Source: Thermus arciformis | GTDB lineage: Bacteria > Deinococcota > Deinococci > Deinococcales > Thermaceae | Length of the DNA stretch: 64,000 nt | Assembly: GCF_900102145.1 (NCBI RefSeq) | Contig: NZ_FNBC01000005.1 | Location: 1 to 64,000, forward strand | Direction: 5' to 3' | Part shown: piece after piece, positions 7,741 to 15,852 of the stretch | How positions within the stretch are numbered: position 1 is the first letter of the stretch | How the letters are laid out: each line of letters opens with the position of its first letter | The notes under the pieces: model-generated | What the model saw: the letters and a program-made list of their open reading frames with translations, nothing else | Databases searched by the model: none | What the model was told of the DNA's origin: nothing | Program-made: the position numbers and the translations under genes

Positions 7741-8317
7741 GGCCACGGTGGAACGGGCCACGGCGGAGACCTGGGTGCGGCTCCGCCTCGGCCTGGACGG
7801 GCCCACCGGGGGGAAGGTGGCCACGGGCCTCCCCTTCCTGGACCACATGCTCCTCCAGCTCCAGCGCCACGGCCGCTTCCTCCTGGAGGTGGAGGCCAGG
7901 GGGGACCTCGAGGTGGACGTGCACCACCTGGTGGAGGACGTGGGCATCGCCTTGGGGATGGCCCTGAAGGAGGCCTTGGGGGACGGGGTGGGGCTGGAGC
8001 GCTACGCCGAGGCCTTCGCCCCCATGGACGAGACCCTGGTGCTCTGCGTCTTGGACCTCTCGGGAAGGCCCCACCTGGAGTACCGCCCCGAGGCCTGGCC
8101 CGTGGTGGGGGAGGCAGGCGGGGTGAACCACTACCACCTGCGGGAGTTCCTGCGGGGCCTGGTGAACCACGGGCGGCTCACCCTCCACCTGAGGCTCCTT
8201 TCCGGGAGGGAGGCGCACCACGTGGTGGAGGCGAGCTTTAAAGCTTTGGCCCGGGCCCTCCACCGGGCCACCCGGATTACCGGGGAAGGGCTTCCCAGCA
8301 CAAAAGGGGTTCTGTAG
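7733..8317 (+). CDS. hisB: Imidazoleglycerol-phosphate dehydratase
   Basis: A 194-residue HisB, catalysing dehydration of imidazoleglycerol phosphate in histidine synthesis. The duplicated metal-binding motifs are complete: FLDHMLLQLQRHGRF and DVHHLVEDVGIALG in the first half, and NHYHLREFLRGL with EAHHVVEASFKALARAL in the second. It is monofunctional, without the phosphatase domain found in enterobacteria. The start overlaps hisC by 8 bp and the stop abuts the GTG of hisH, so the three genes form one transcript. Confidence 0.96.
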   Translation: MREATVERATAETWVRLRLGLDGPTGGKVATGLPFLDHMLLQLQRHGRFLLEVEARGDLEVDVHHLVEDVGIALGMALKEALGDGVGLERYAEAFAPMDETLVLCVLDLSGRPHLEYRPEAWPVVGEAGGVNHYHLREFLRGLVNHGRLTLHLRLLSGREAHHVVEASFKALARALHRATRITGEGLPSTKGVL

Positions 8318-8914
8318 GTGAAGACCCTCCTCATTGACTACGGCTCAGGCAACCTGAGGAGCGCCGCCAAGGCCCTCGAGGCCGCGGGGTTTGACGTGGC
8401 GGTGGCCCAGGACCCCAAGGCCCGCGAGGACGCGGACCTCCTCGTCCTCCCCGGCCAGGGGCACTTCGGCCAGGTGATGCGGGCCTTCCGGGAAAGCGGC
8501 TTCGTGGAGCGGGTCCTCCGCCACCTGGAAAGGGGGCTGCCTTTCCTCGGGATCTGCGTGGGGATGCAGGTGCTCTACGAGGGGAGCGAGGAGGCCCCCG
8601 GGGTGGAGGGCCTCGGCCTCGTCCCGGGGGTGGTGCGCCGCTTCCCCCGGGGCCGGGTGCCCCAGATGGGCTGGAACGCCCTGGAGTTCGGCGGGGCCTT
8701 CGCCTCCCTCACGGGGCGCCACTTTTACTTCGCCAACTCCTACTACGGCCCCCTCACCCCCTACTCCCTGGGGAAGGGGGAGTACGAGGGCACCCCCTTC
8801 ACCGCCCTCCTCGCCAAGGAAAACCTCCTCGCCCCCCAGTTCCACCCCGAGAAGAGCGGGAAGGCGGGGCTGGCCTTCCTCGCCCTAGCCCGCCGCCACT
8901 TCCAGGTCCTCTAG
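8318..8914 (+). CDS. hisH: Imidazole glycerol phosphate synthase, glutamine amidotransferase subunit
   Basis: A 198-residue class I glutamine amidotransferase that feeds ammonia to HisF. The N-terminus LLIDYGSGNLRSAAKALE is typical of HisH, the nucleophile lies in FLGICVGMQVLYEGSEE (Cys80), PQMGWN is present, and the His-Glu of the triad are in FHPEKSG. The GTG start directly follows the hisB stop. The partner hisF is not in this window. The last 30 bp overlap the convergent sugar kinase gene. Confidence 0.95.
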   Translation: MKTLLIDYGSGNLRSAAKALEAAGFDVAVAQDPKAREDADLLVLPGQGHFGQVMRAFRESGFVERVLRHLERGLPFLGICVGMQVLYEGSEEAPGVEGLGLVPGVVRRFPRGRVPQMGWNALEFGGAFASLTGRHFYFANSYYGPLTPYSLGKGEYEGTPFTALLAKENLLAPQFHPEKSGKAGLAFLALARRHFQVL

Positions 8915-9805
8915 GCGCACGAGCCGCCCCTGGGCCCCGATGGCGGTGGCGGCCAAGGCCCCCGCCAGGTTGGCCAGGCGGGCCGCCTCCTGGGGCTTCT
9001 TCCCCTGCAGGATGGCGTGGGCGAAGGCCGCGGTGTAGGCGTCCCCGGCCCCGGTGGAGTCCACGATGTCCTCCACGGGGAAGGGCTCAATGAGCTCCTC
9101 CCCTTCCGGGGTGACCACGATGGACCCCATGGCCCCCACCTTGATGACCAGGTGGGAAAAGCCCTCCTGGCGCAGCCGCTCCACCCCCTCGGAGAGGGAG
9201 GAAGCCCCCGTGAGGGCCAGAAGTTCGGTCTGGTTCATGAGGAGCCAGCGGACGCCCCTCAGGTACTTCAAAAGCTCCTGCCCCGCGGCCCGCACCGCCC
9301 CCGTGCCCAGGTCGGCGAAGATGGGCATCTCCCGCTTCCGGGCGGACTCCAGGACCTCCACGGCGTAGCTTCGGGAAGGCCCCCCCACCAGGGCGTAGGC
9401 GGAGAGGACCACGGCGTCCGCCTGGTCCAGGAAGCGGGGCTTGAAGAGGGCGGGGTCCAGGTGGCGGCTCGCCCCTTCCGCGCTCACCATGGCCCGCTCC
9501 CCTCCCGGCACCACCAGGATGAGGACGGAGCTCGTGGTGTGCTCCGGGTCCTCCTGGAGGTGGCGGAGGTCCACCCCCACCTCCCGCACCCGGCTTAGGG
9601 CGAGCTCGGCGAAGGGGTCCTGGCCCACCCGGCCCGCCAGGAAGACCCGGTGGCCTAGGCTCGCGAGCTGGGCGGCTAAGGTCCCCCCGGCCCCCCCGGG
9701 CTTCATGAGGGCCCTTCGGGCGGGGAGCTCCTCCCCGGGCTCGGGAATGCGCTCCAAGAAGAAAAGCAGGTCCACGGAAACGTCTCCCACCACGAAAAAC
9801 CGCAT
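8885..9805 (-). CDS. PfkB-family carbohydrate kinase
   Basis: About 306 residues with the ribokinase/PfkB fold: N-terminal MRFFVVGDVSVDLLFFLERIPEPGEE, the substrate glycine pair KPGGAGGTLAAQLASLG, and the C-terminal catalytic signature DSTGAGDAYTAAFAHAIL with the base Asp and anion hole. It phosphorylates a sugar or nucleoside that cannot be named from sequence. The open frame starts at 9826, but the ATG at 9805 follows a GGGGGAAGG Shine-Dalgarno and matches the family N-terminus. A minus-strand -10 TATAGT lies at 9841-9846, giving a short conventional leader. The 3' end overlaps hisH by 30 bp. Confidence 0.85.
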   Translation of the reverse strand: MRFFVVGDVSVDLLFFLERIPEPGEELPARRALMKPGGAGGTLAAQLASLGHRVFLAGRVGQDPFAELALSRVREVGVDLRHLQEDPEHTTSSVLILVVPGGERAMVSAEGASRHLDPALFKPRFLDQADAVVLSAYALVGGPSRSYAVEVLESARKREMPIFADLGTGAVRAAGQELLKYLRGVRWLLMNQTELLALTGASSLSEGVERLRQEGFSHLVIKVGAMGSIVVTPEGEELIEPFPVEDIVDSTGAGDAYTAAFAHAILQGKKPQEAARLANLAGALAATAIGAQGRLVRLEDLEVAAG

Positions 9806-9964
9806 CCTTCCCCCTTTCTCAGGCAAAGGCTTTTGCCCTCACTATACCGCAAGGGCCCCGTGGCTTCGCCAAGAAGCCTACCGCCCCATCATGAGAAAGA
9901 GATAACAAGCAAGAGCGCCCCCGACCCAAAGGCGGGGGACACCCTGGCCGAGGCGGTGGGGTAC

Positions 9965-11101
9965 TTAAAACCTCCGGTCCACCACCAGGCCCCCCTCGAG
10001 GACCTCCACCAGCTCGGCCTCGTCCACCTTAAGCCCCGTGGCCTTCTGGATGGCCTCAAAGAGCCCGGGGGGAACCCGATCCGCCTTCAGGCGCAGCACC
10101 AGCTTGTCCGTGCCCTCCAGCTTCCTTTCCACCACCACCTGGAAGCCCTTGGGGTCCAGGCCGAAGCCCGCCAGGATGGGGGCGAGCTCCGTGGGGTAGA
10201 GCTTCACCCCCTTCACCTTCACCATCTGGTCCGTGCGGCCGAAGACCCCGCGGGGGAGGACGGTGAGCCCTTCCCGCCTCTCGGCGATGGCCAGGTCCCC
10301 GGTGCGGAAGCGCACCATGGGCATGAGGGTGCGGCTTAGGGCGGTGACCACGAGCTCCCCCTTCTCCCCGTCCGCCACGGGCCTTAAGGTCTCGGGGTCC
10401 AGGACCTCGAGGACGGCCATCTCGGGGATTTCCCAAAGCCCGTCCTTTTCGGGCCGCTCCCCGGCCACGATGCCGAGCTCGCTCGTCCCGTAGGCGTCCA
10501 GGGCCACGCCCCCCAGGGCCTCCTCCACCCGTTCCCTGAAGCCCGGCACCGAGGTGAAAGGCTCCCCCCCGGCGAGGAGGAGGGGGAAGCGCCCCCCGGC
10601 CTGGCCCACCTTGAGGGCGAAGGAGGGGTTGGTGACGAGGACGTCAAAGCCGTAGCGCCCCCCGATCTCGGCGATGCGGGCGGCCTCGCCGGGCCCGTGG
10701 GGGAAGACCAGGTTCCCCGCCCGCCAAAGGGCCTGGTGGAAGAGCCACCCCCCGGCGAAGACGTGGTAGCTGAAGGCCACCAGGACCCTTTTCCCCACCA
10801 GCCCCATCCGGCGGTAGTGCGCGGCCAGGGCCTCCGCCTGGTAGCGGAGGTCCTCCTGGGAGAGGTACTCGGGCATCCAGCCCAGGGCGGGGCTTGGGGT
10901 GAGGTGCATGAGGCTCGCCCCTTCCGGGGGCCTGGGGTTTTCCCCGAGGTAGGCCACCCACTCCTCCCGGGTGGTGAGGGGGAGGGAGGGGAGGTCCTCC
11001 AGGGTGAGCTTCTCCGGGTCTAGGCCCTTGAGCTTGCCCTCGTAGACGGGGTGGGCCTGCGCCGCGCCCAGGACTTCCCTAAGCCTTGCCAAGCGGTCCA
11101 T
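9965..11101 (-). CDS. PaaK-like AMP-dependent acyl-CoA ligase
   Basis: A 378-residue adenylate-forming enzyme related to phenylacetate-CoA ligase. Recognisable blocks are LPLTTREEWVAY near the N-terminus, the LLAGGEPFT segment, the AYGTSELGIVAGE adenylation motif, GELVVTALSRTLMPMVRFRTGDLA, and the C-terminal hinge with GRTDQMVKVKGVKLYPTELAPIL. It is somewhat shorter than classical PaaK (about 430 residues). Substrate is probably an aromatic or other carboxylic acid, but unproven. The stop codon is embedded in the 15-bp sequence GCGGTGGGGTACTTA (plus-strand reading) that recurs at two other sites in this window. Confidence 0.78.
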   Translation of the reverse strand: MDRLARLREVLGAAQAHPVYEGKLKGLDPEKLTLEDLPSLPLTTREEWVAYLGENPRPPEGASLMHLTPSPALGWMPEYLSQEDLRYQAEALAAHYRRMGLVGKRVLVAFSYHVFAGGWLFHQALWRAGNLVFPHGPGEAARIAEIGGRYGFDVLVTNPSFALKVGQAGGRFPLLLAGGEPFTSVPGFRERVEEALGGVALDAYGTSELGIVAGERPEKDGLWEIPEMAVLEVLDPETLRPVADGEKGELVVTALSRTLMPMVRFRTGDLAIAERREGLTVLPRGVFGRTDQMVKVKGVKLYPTELAPILAGFGLDPKGFQVVVERKLEGTDKLVLRLKADRVPPGLFEAIQKATGLKVDEAELVEVLEGGLVVDRRF

Positions 11102-11119
11102 GGTGCCTCCTTGGGGGGA

Positions 11120-12214
11120 TTATACCGAAAGGGCCAGGGCGGCAAGGAGCCTTTGCAAAGCTTCCTGGAGTTCCCCTTGGCTATCCCGCCTCAGGGTGAT
11201 GTGCCCCACCTTGCGCCCGGGGCGCACCGCCTTGCCGTACCAGTGGAGGTGGGCCCCTTCCACCTTTAGGGCCTCGGCGAAGTCGGGCCTAAAGCCGATG
11301 AGGTTCACCATGGCGCTGTGGCCCCTTGGCGCGGTGCTCCCCAGGGGAAGGCCCAGGACGGCCCGGAGGTGGTTTTGGAACTGGCTCGTTTCCGCCCCTT
11401 CTATCGTCCAGTGGCCGGAGTTGTGCACCCGGGGGGCCATCTCGTTGAAGAGGAGTTCCTCCCCCACCTGGAAGAACTCCAGGGCGAGGACGCCCACGTA
11501 GTCCAGGGCCTGCATGGCCCTTAGGGCGTAGGCCTCCGCCTTCTTCTGCAGGGGCTCCCTGGCCCCGGGGGCCGGGGCCAGGGAGAGGCGGAGGATCCCC
11601 TCCCGGTGGCGGTTTTCCACCAGGGGGTAGAAGGCCACTTCTCCTGTCCGGCCCCGCACGGCGAGCAGGGAAACTTCCCGGTGGAAGGGGACGAAGCCCT
11701 CCAGAAGAAGCCCCTTGCCCCCCAGGGCCTTTAGGGCCTCTAGGGCCTCTTCCTTCTTGCGCACCAGGGCCTGCCCCTTGCCGTCGTAGCCGCCCCGCCT
11801 CGTCTTGAGGAGGGCGGGAAGGCCCACCCGCTTTAGGCCCTCCTCCAGGTCCTCGAGGCCGTCCACGGGGTGGAAGGGGGGGGTGGGCACCCCGAGGCCC
11901 CGGAAGAAGGCCTTTTCCCGGAGGCGGTCCTGGGCCACCTCCAGGGCCTGGGGCGAAGGGTACACGGGAAGCCTCGCCGCCAGGCGCCTCGCCGCCTCCA
12001 CGGGAACGTTCTCAAACTCGTAGGTGACGAGGAATAGCCCCTCGGCGAAGCGCAAAAGGGCCCCTTCGTCCAGGAAGTCCCCCACCACCACGGGCCCCAC
12101 CTGCCCGGCGCAGGCCTCGGGGGAGGGGTCCAGGAAGCGGAAGGAAAGCCCCAAGGGGTAGCCGGCAAGGGCCAGCATCCGCCCGAGCTGCCCCCCGCCC
12201 AGGATCCCGATCAC
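11120..12214 (-). CDS. purK: N5-carboxyaminoimidazole ribonucleotide synthase
   Basis: A 364-residue ATP-grasp enzyme that carboxylates AIR with ATP and bicarbonate in purine synthesis. Family marks: [21 protein letters not shown] at the N-terminus, [49 protein letters not shown], and the metal/ATP motif [39 protein letters not shown]. The start is GTG at 12214, overlapping the purE stop as GTGA, so the pair is translationally coupled. A much longer open frame reading upstream through purE and sbtA is an antisense shadow. Confidence 0.95.
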   Translation of the reverse strand: MIGILGGGQLGRMLALAGYPLGLSFRFLDPSPEACAGQVGPVVVGDFLDEGALLRFAEGLFLVTYEFENVPVEAARRLAARLPVYPSPQALEVAQDRLREKAFFRGLGVPTPPFHPVDGLEDLEEGLKRVGLPALLKTRRGGYDGKGQALVRKKEEALEALKALGGKGLLLEGFVPFHREVSLLAVRGRTGEVAFYPLVENRHREGILRLSLAPAPGAREPLQKKAEAYALRAMQALDYVGVLALEFFQVGEELLFNEMAPRVHNSGHWTIEGAETSQFQNHLRAVLGLPLGSTAPRGHSAMVNLIGFRPDFAEALKVEGAHLHWYGKAVRPGRKVGHITLRRDSQGELQEALQRLLAALALSV

Positions 12215-12705
12215 GCCTCCTCCCTGGGGTCGGGGTGGGCGAGGACGGCCTCCGTCTGGGCCTTGCGGTAGGCCTTGAGGCGCTCTTGGATCTCGGGGTG
12301 CTTGAGGCCCAGGATGCTTGCGGCAAGCAGAGCGGCGTTCACCGCCCCCGCCCGCCCGATGGCCAGGGTGCCCACGGGGACGCCCGCGGGCATCTGGACG
12401 ATGGAAAGGAGGGAGTCTAGGCCCCTTAGGGCCTGGCTTTCCACCGGCACCCCGAGGACGGGCAGGGCGGTGTGGGCCGCGGTCATGCCGGGGAGGTGGG
12501 CCGCCCCCCCGGCCCCGGCGATGATCACCTGGATCCCCCGTTCCTCGGCGGTCTTGGCGTACTCCGCCATGAGGTCGGGGGTGCGGTGGGCGGAGACCAC
12601 GCGCACCTCGTAGGGGATCCCCAGGGCCTCGAGGGTCTCCGCCGCGTGGCGCAGGGTCTCCCAGTCGGAACGGGAACCCATGATGAGGCCTACCAACGGC
12701 GCCAT
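12211..12705 (-). CDS. purE: N5-carboxyaminoimidazole ribonucleotide mutase
   Basis: A 164-residue class I PurE that moves the carboxyl group of N5-CAIR to C4. The signatures [47 protein letters not shown] and [28 protein letters not shown] are unmistakable. The frame is open to 12795, but the ATG at 12705 matches the family start and has a minus-strand -10 (TACAAT, 12714-12719) 8 nt upstream. It is divergent from the bicarbonate transporter sbtA, which is notable because PurK consumes bicarbonate. Confidence 0.95.
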   Translation of the reverse strand: MAPLVGLIMGSRSDWETLRHAAETLEALGIPYEVRVVSAHRTPDLMAEYAKTAEERGIQVIIAGAGGAAHLPGMTAAHTALPVLGVPVESQALRGLDSLLSIVQMPAGVPVGTLAIGRAGAVNAALLAASILGLKHPEIQERLKAYRKAQTEAVLAHPDPREEA

Positions 12706-12751
12706 CGTACCGGATTGTAAAAGCCCTTCCTCCTTTGGTAAAGCCAGGGGT

Positions 12752-13708
12752 ATGGACGCCCTGGAGCTTTTGCGCCTCAACCTCCTCTCCCCCATGGTCC
12801 TCGCCTACTTCCTGGGGGTCGCGGCCAGGCTTTTGAAGAGCGACCTCGCCTTCCCCGAGGCCCTCTACACCGCTCTTTCCATCTACCTCCTCTTCGCCAT
12901 CGGCTTCAAGGGCGGGGTGGAGCTTTCCCACACGCCCTTGGCCGTGGTGCTCCTTCCCGCCCTCTTCACCCTGGCCCTGGGGCTTTTCCGCCCCTTCCCC
13001 GCCTACCTCCTCGCCCGGCGGTTCCTCCGGGTGGGGCGGGAGGACGCCGCCGCCCTCGCGGCCCACTACGGCTCCGTCTCCGCCGTCACTTTCCTCGCCG
13101 CCCTCACCTTCGTCCAGGCCGTGGGGGACGCCCTTCCCGGGTTCATGCCCACCCTGGTGGCGCTTCTGGAGGTCCCGGGGATCGTGGTGGCCCTCCTCCT
13201 TGCCAAGCGGAAGGGGGGGCGCATGGGGGAGGCCTTGCACGAGGTCCTCACCGGCAAAAGCGTGGTCCTCCTCCTCGGGGGGCTTCTCGTGGGGCTCCTT
13301 TCCGGCGAGGAGGGGATGAAGAAGGTGGAGGCCTTCTTCGTGGAGCCCTTCCAGGGCGCCCTCACCCTCTTCCTCCTGGACCTCGGGATGGTGGCGGCCT
13401 CGAGGCTTTCCGCCCTGCGCCAGGTGGGCTTCAGGCTCGTCCTCTTCGGCGTGGGCCTCGCCCTCTTCCACGGGGCCTTGGGGGTGTACCTGGGCCTCCT
13501 CGCAGGCCTTGGGGTAGGGGGGGCGGCGGTGCTTGGGGCTATGGCGGCGAGCGCCTCCTACATCGCCGCCCCCGCCGCGGTGAGGATCGCCCTTCCCGAG
13601 GCGAACCCCAGTTTGTACCTCACGGCGAGCCTCGCGGTCACCTTTCCCTTTAACCTGATCCTGGGGATTCCCCTTTACCACACCCTGGCGGTCCTTTGGG
13701 GAGGTTAG
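12752..13708 (+). CDS. sbtA: SbtA-type sodium-dependent bicarbonate transporter
   Basis: A 318-residue integral membrane protein with about ten hydrophobic segments in two repeated halves, matching the SbtA (DUF897) family. Diagnostic stretches are [67 protein letters not shown] and [48 protein letters not shown]. SbtA imports HCO3- with Na+ in cyanobacteria and is also found in other bacteria. The frame is open upstream, but ATG 12752 fits the family start. It is followed by sbtB after 3 bp, reproducing the sbtA-sbtB arrangement, and is divergent from purE-purK. Confidence 0.88.
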   Translation: MDALELLRLNLLSPMVLAYFLGVAARLLKSDLAFPEALYTALSIYLLFAIGFKGGVELSHTPLAVVLLPALFTLALGLFRPFPAYLLARRFLRVGREDAAALAAHYGSVSAVTFLAALTFVQAVGDALPGFMPTLVALLEVPGIVVALLLAKRKGGRMGEALHEVLTGKSVVLLLGGLLVGLLSGEEGMKKVEAFFVEPFQGALTLFLLDLGMVAASRLSALRQVGFRLVLFGVGLALFHGALGVYLGLLAGLGVGGAAVLGAMAASASYIAAPAAVRIALPEANPSLYLTASLAVTFPFNLILGIPLYHTLAVLWGG

Positions 13709-13711
13709 GCC

Positions 13712-14014
13712 ATGGACCTGGTGCCCTTGAAGCTCGTGACCATCGTGGCGGAAAGCCTTCTGGAAAAGCGGCTCGTGGAGGAGGTCAAGCGCCTGGGGGC
13801 CAAGGGCTACACCATCACCCCCGCCCGGGGCGAGGGCTCCCGGGGGCTTAGGAGCGTGGACTGGGAGGGGCAGAACATCCGCCTGGAGACCATCGTGAGC
13901 GAGGAGGTGGCCCTGAGGATTTTGCAAAGGCTTCAGGAGGAGTACTTTCCCCACTACGCCGTCATCGCCTACGTGGAAAACGTCTGGGTGGTGCGGGGGG
14001 AGAAGTACGTGTGA
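13712..14014 (+). CDS. sbtB: SbtB-like PII signalling protein
   Basis: A 100-residue PII-superfamily protein: LKLVTIVAESLLEKRLVEEVKRLGAKGYTITPARGEGSRGLR, then IRLETIVSEEVALRILQRLQEEYFPHYAVIAYVENVWVVRGEKYV. These match SbtB, which binds adenyl nucleotides (cAMP, AMP, ADP, ATP) and gates the SbtA trimer. It lacks the conserved T-loop tyrosine of GlnB and has no C-terminal CGPxGC redox loop seen in some cyanobacterial SbtB proteins. It begins 3 bp after sbtA, so the two are co-translated. Confidence 0.87.
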   Translation: MDLVPLKLVTIVAESLLEKRLVEEVKRLGAKGYTITPARGEGSRGLRSVDWEGQNIRLETIVSEEVALRILQRLQEEYFPHYAVIAYVENVWVVRGEKYV

Positions 14015-14034
14015 GGCCACCCCAGGCCGGCGCC

Positions 14035-14571
14035 CTACCCGGTGCGGGAGGGGCGCCGGGAGAGGAGAAGCCCAAGCCCCCCGAGGAGGAGAAGCCCCAA
14101 GAGGATGGCCCAAAGGGGGAGGCGCTGCCCCAGCAGGTAGCCCAAGAGGAAAAGCCCCTGGGTCCAGAGGAGGCTTCCCAGGGCCACCAGGGGGAGGTAG
14201 CGGGCGAAGGGGAAGCCCCAGGCCCCGAAAAGGAAGGGCGTGAGGGTACGCACCCCCCCGATGAAGGGGGCGAGGAGGAGGACCAGGGGGCCAAAGCGGA
14301 GGGCGAGGCGCTCCCCCTTTCGCCATAGGTCCTCGGGGAAACGCCGCCTCAGGGTTTTCCCCCCGTAGCGCCCCAGGGCGTAGCCCAGGAGGTGGCCGAG
14401 GAGGCTTCCCAGGAAGAGGAGGGGGAGGAGGGGAAAGGCCTCAAGGCCGCCCTCGGCGGCCAGGGCGCCCAGGGCGAGGAGGAGGGTGTCCCCCCCGGGC
14501 ACGAAGAGGCCGATGGGAAGGCCCGTCTCCAGGAAGAGGGAGAGGGGGGCGAGGAGGAGGAGGGCGTTCAT
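14035..14571 (-). CDS. DedA family membrane protein
   Basis: A 178-residue polytopic protein with the DedA/VTT layout: LETGLPIGLFVPGGDTLLLALGALAAEG at the N-terminus, a re-entrant region with GSLLGHLLGYALGRYGGK, and RFGPLVLLLAPFIGGVRTLTPFLFGAWGFPFARYLPLVALGSLLWTQGLFLLGYLLG. DedA proteins are thought to be phospholipid (for example undecaprenyl phosphate or phosphatidylethanolamine) transporters. The ATG overlaps the last bases of terC (14568-14571), so it is probably co-transcribed with terC under the same riboswitch. Confidence 0.85.
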   Translation of the reverse strand: MNALLLLAPLSLFLETGLPIGLFVPGGDTLLLALGALAAEGGLEAFPLLPLLFLGSLLGHLLGYALGRYGGKTLRRRFPEDLWRKGERLALRFGPLVLLLAPFIGGVRTLTPFLFGAWGFPFARYLPLVALGSLLWTQGLFLLGYLLGQRLPLWAILLGLLLLGGLGLLLSRRPSRTG

Positions 14572-15260
14572 GCGGGGGCGGGCTTGCGGGTGGCCCAGAG
14601 GCTTCCCAGGAGGAGGACGCCGAGGATGAAGAGGCTGAAGGCCTCCTTATCCAGCCCCAGGGCGAGCTCGGGCCGGTGGAGGACCTCCTTGGCCAGCTTG
14701 TCCCACCCGCCCACGGCGAGCTTCACCCCGGCGAGGCCCACCACCAGGTAGGCCAGGTGCTTGAACCGGGGGTAGCGGTCCAGGAGGGAGACCACGAGGC
14801 TCGCCAGCGCCCTGAGGGCGAGGATCCCCAGGAAGACCCCGGTGTAGATGACCCAGAGCTTGTCGGAGACGGCCACGGCCACCAGAACGGAGTCCACGGC
14901 GAAGGCCAGGTCCATGAGCTCCACCTGGGCCACCACCTTCCAGAACTGGGCCGCGCTCACCTCCAAGGGCGGGGGGGCGTGGGCCTCCTCGGGCTTGAGG
15001 AAGTGCTTCAGGGCGATGTAGAGGAGGTAGGCCGCCCCCAGGGCCTGGGCCCACCAGAGCTGGATGACGAGGCTCGCGAAGAGGAGGGCGAGGCCCCTTA
15101 GGATGTAGGCCCCCAGGATGCCGTAGAAGAGGGCCTTCCGTCTAAGGTGCCCGGGGAGCTTCTGCACCATGACCCCCAGGATGAGGGCGTTGTCCGCCGA
15201 GAGGATGACCTCCAGGGCGACAAGGGTCAGGATGGCCGAAAGGGCGCCCGTGAGTTCCAC
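14568..15260 (-). CDS. TerC family membrane protein (likely Mn2+ exporter)
   Basis: A 230-residue TerC/YjbE-type protein with about seven hydrophobic segments and the two acidic membrane motifs EVILSADNALILGVMV and ELMDLAFAVDSVLVAVAVS that bind metal. The open frame extends to 15314, but those codons lie inside the riboswitch terminator; the GTG at 15260 has a GGGAGG Shine-Dalgarno 7 nt upstream and is chosen. Bacterial TerC homologues export Mn2+ and help metallate secreted enzymes. The upstream yybP-ykoY-type leader supports a manganese role. DedA follows with a 4-bp overlap. Confidence 0.88.
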   Translation of the reverse strand: MELTGALSAILTLVALEVILSADNALILGVMVQKLPGHLRRKALFYGILGAYILRGLALLFASLVIQLWWAQALGAAYLLYIALKHFLKPEEAHAPPPLEVSAAQFWKVVAQVELMDLAFAVDSVLVAVAVSDKLWVIYTGVFLGILALRALASLVVSLLDRYPRFKHLAYLVVGLAGVKLAVGGWDKLAKEVLHRPELALGLDKEAFSLFILGVLLLGSLWATRKPAPA

Positions 15261-15273
15261 GTTCTCACCTCCC

Positions 15274-15306
15274 AAAAAGAAAGGACCACCGCTAGGCACG
15301 GTGGTC
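15274..15306 (-). terminator. Riboswitch expression-platform terminator
   Basis: On the minus strand an 8-bp stem GACCACCG / CGGTGGTC (15284-15306, 7-nt loop) is followed by CTTTCTTTTT (15274-15283). It sits between the aptamer and the terC ribosome binding site and shares its 5' arm with the aptamer. Confidence 0.75.
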
Positions 15307-15395
15307 TTGCCCAAGGGCTTCCGCCCTCCCGGCCCCCGGGGCCTTTGGGCCCGTCCTGACGGGGACCGGACTTGGGGCTACTCCCCAACCGGGCC
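15300..15395 (-). promoter_or_regulatory. yybP-ykoY (manganese) riboswitch upstream of terC
   Basis: Reading the minus strand, the leader has both conserved cores of this class: GGGGAGTAGC (15377-15386) near the 5' end and GGGCAAGACC (15303-15312) at the 3' end, separated by GC-rich stems. A -10 hexamer TATACT at 15397-15402 places the transcript start right at the aptamer. The 3' aptamer strand GACCACCG is also the 5' arm of an intrinsic terminator, as expected for a ligand-ON transcriptional switch. Family known to sense Mn2+; called by eye. Confidence 0.8.
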
Positions 15396-15445
15396 CAGTA
15401 TATAAAGGTGAGGCCAGGAAGGGAAAGGGGGGTGGGGTTTGGGGC

Positions 15446-15451
15446 TATACT
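15446..15451 (+). promoter_or_regulatory. -10 element of sufT-like gene (leaderless)
   Basis: TATACT ends 7 nt before the ATG at 15459. It lies about 45 bp from the divergent terC promoter (15397-15402). Confidence 0.5.
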
Positions 15452-15458
15452 CAAGGCC

Positions 15459-15794
15459 ATGGACGAGGCGCGGCAGGAGCTTCCCACCAAGGAGCAGGTC
15501 CTCGAGGCCCTGAAGGTGGTCTACGACCCCGAGATCCCGGTGAACATCGTGGACCTGGGCCTGGTCTACGACGTGGAGGTCCACGAGAACGGGGTGGTGG
15601 ACATCACCATGACCCTCACCGCCATCGGCTGCCCCGCCCAGGACGTGGTGAAGGCGGACGCGGAGATGGCCGTCATGCGCCTGCCCGGGGTGCAGGGGGT
15701 GAACGTGGAGTTCGTCTGGACCCCGCCCTGGACCCCCGCCAAGATGACCGAGGAGGGCAAGCGCATGATGCGCATGTTCGGCTTCAACGTTTAG
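15459..15794 (+). CDS. SufT/MIP18-type Fe-S assembly factor (DUF59)
   Basis: A 111-residue protein of the DUF59 family. It has the N-terminal [30 protein letters not shown], the cysteine motif [17 protein letters not shown], and [34 protein letters not shown] at the end. Homologues (SufT, PaaD, MIP18) help insert Fe-S clusters into target proteins. The frame is open upstream, but ATG 15459 matches the family and has a -10 hexamer 7 nt before it. It is transcribed alone, divergent from terC, before the malic enzyme gene, which has its own -10. Confidence 0.85.
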   Translation: MDEARQELPTKEQVLEALKVVYDPEIPVNIVDLGLVYDVEVHENGVVDITMTLTAIGCPAQDVVKADAEMAVMRLPGVQGVNVEFVWTPPWTPAKMTEEGKRMMRMFGFNV

Positions 15795-15852
15795 ATGCCT
15801 TAGGGACGTCTATCCCCTGGCCCCGGGTGAGGGGGAGTGGGAGAATGGGGCC

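Noticed and set aside
12215-14326. Very long minus-strand frame continuing upstream of purK through purE, sbtA and sbtB
   Set aside because: The extra 700 residues are low-complexity Gly/Pro/Arg/His-rich antisense translation of clear genes; PurK begins at GTG 12214.
15261-15314. Upstream extension of TerC (MGKTTVPSGGPFFLGGEN)
   Set aside because: These codons coincide with the riboswitch terminator, and GTG 15260 has the proper Shine-Dalgarno.
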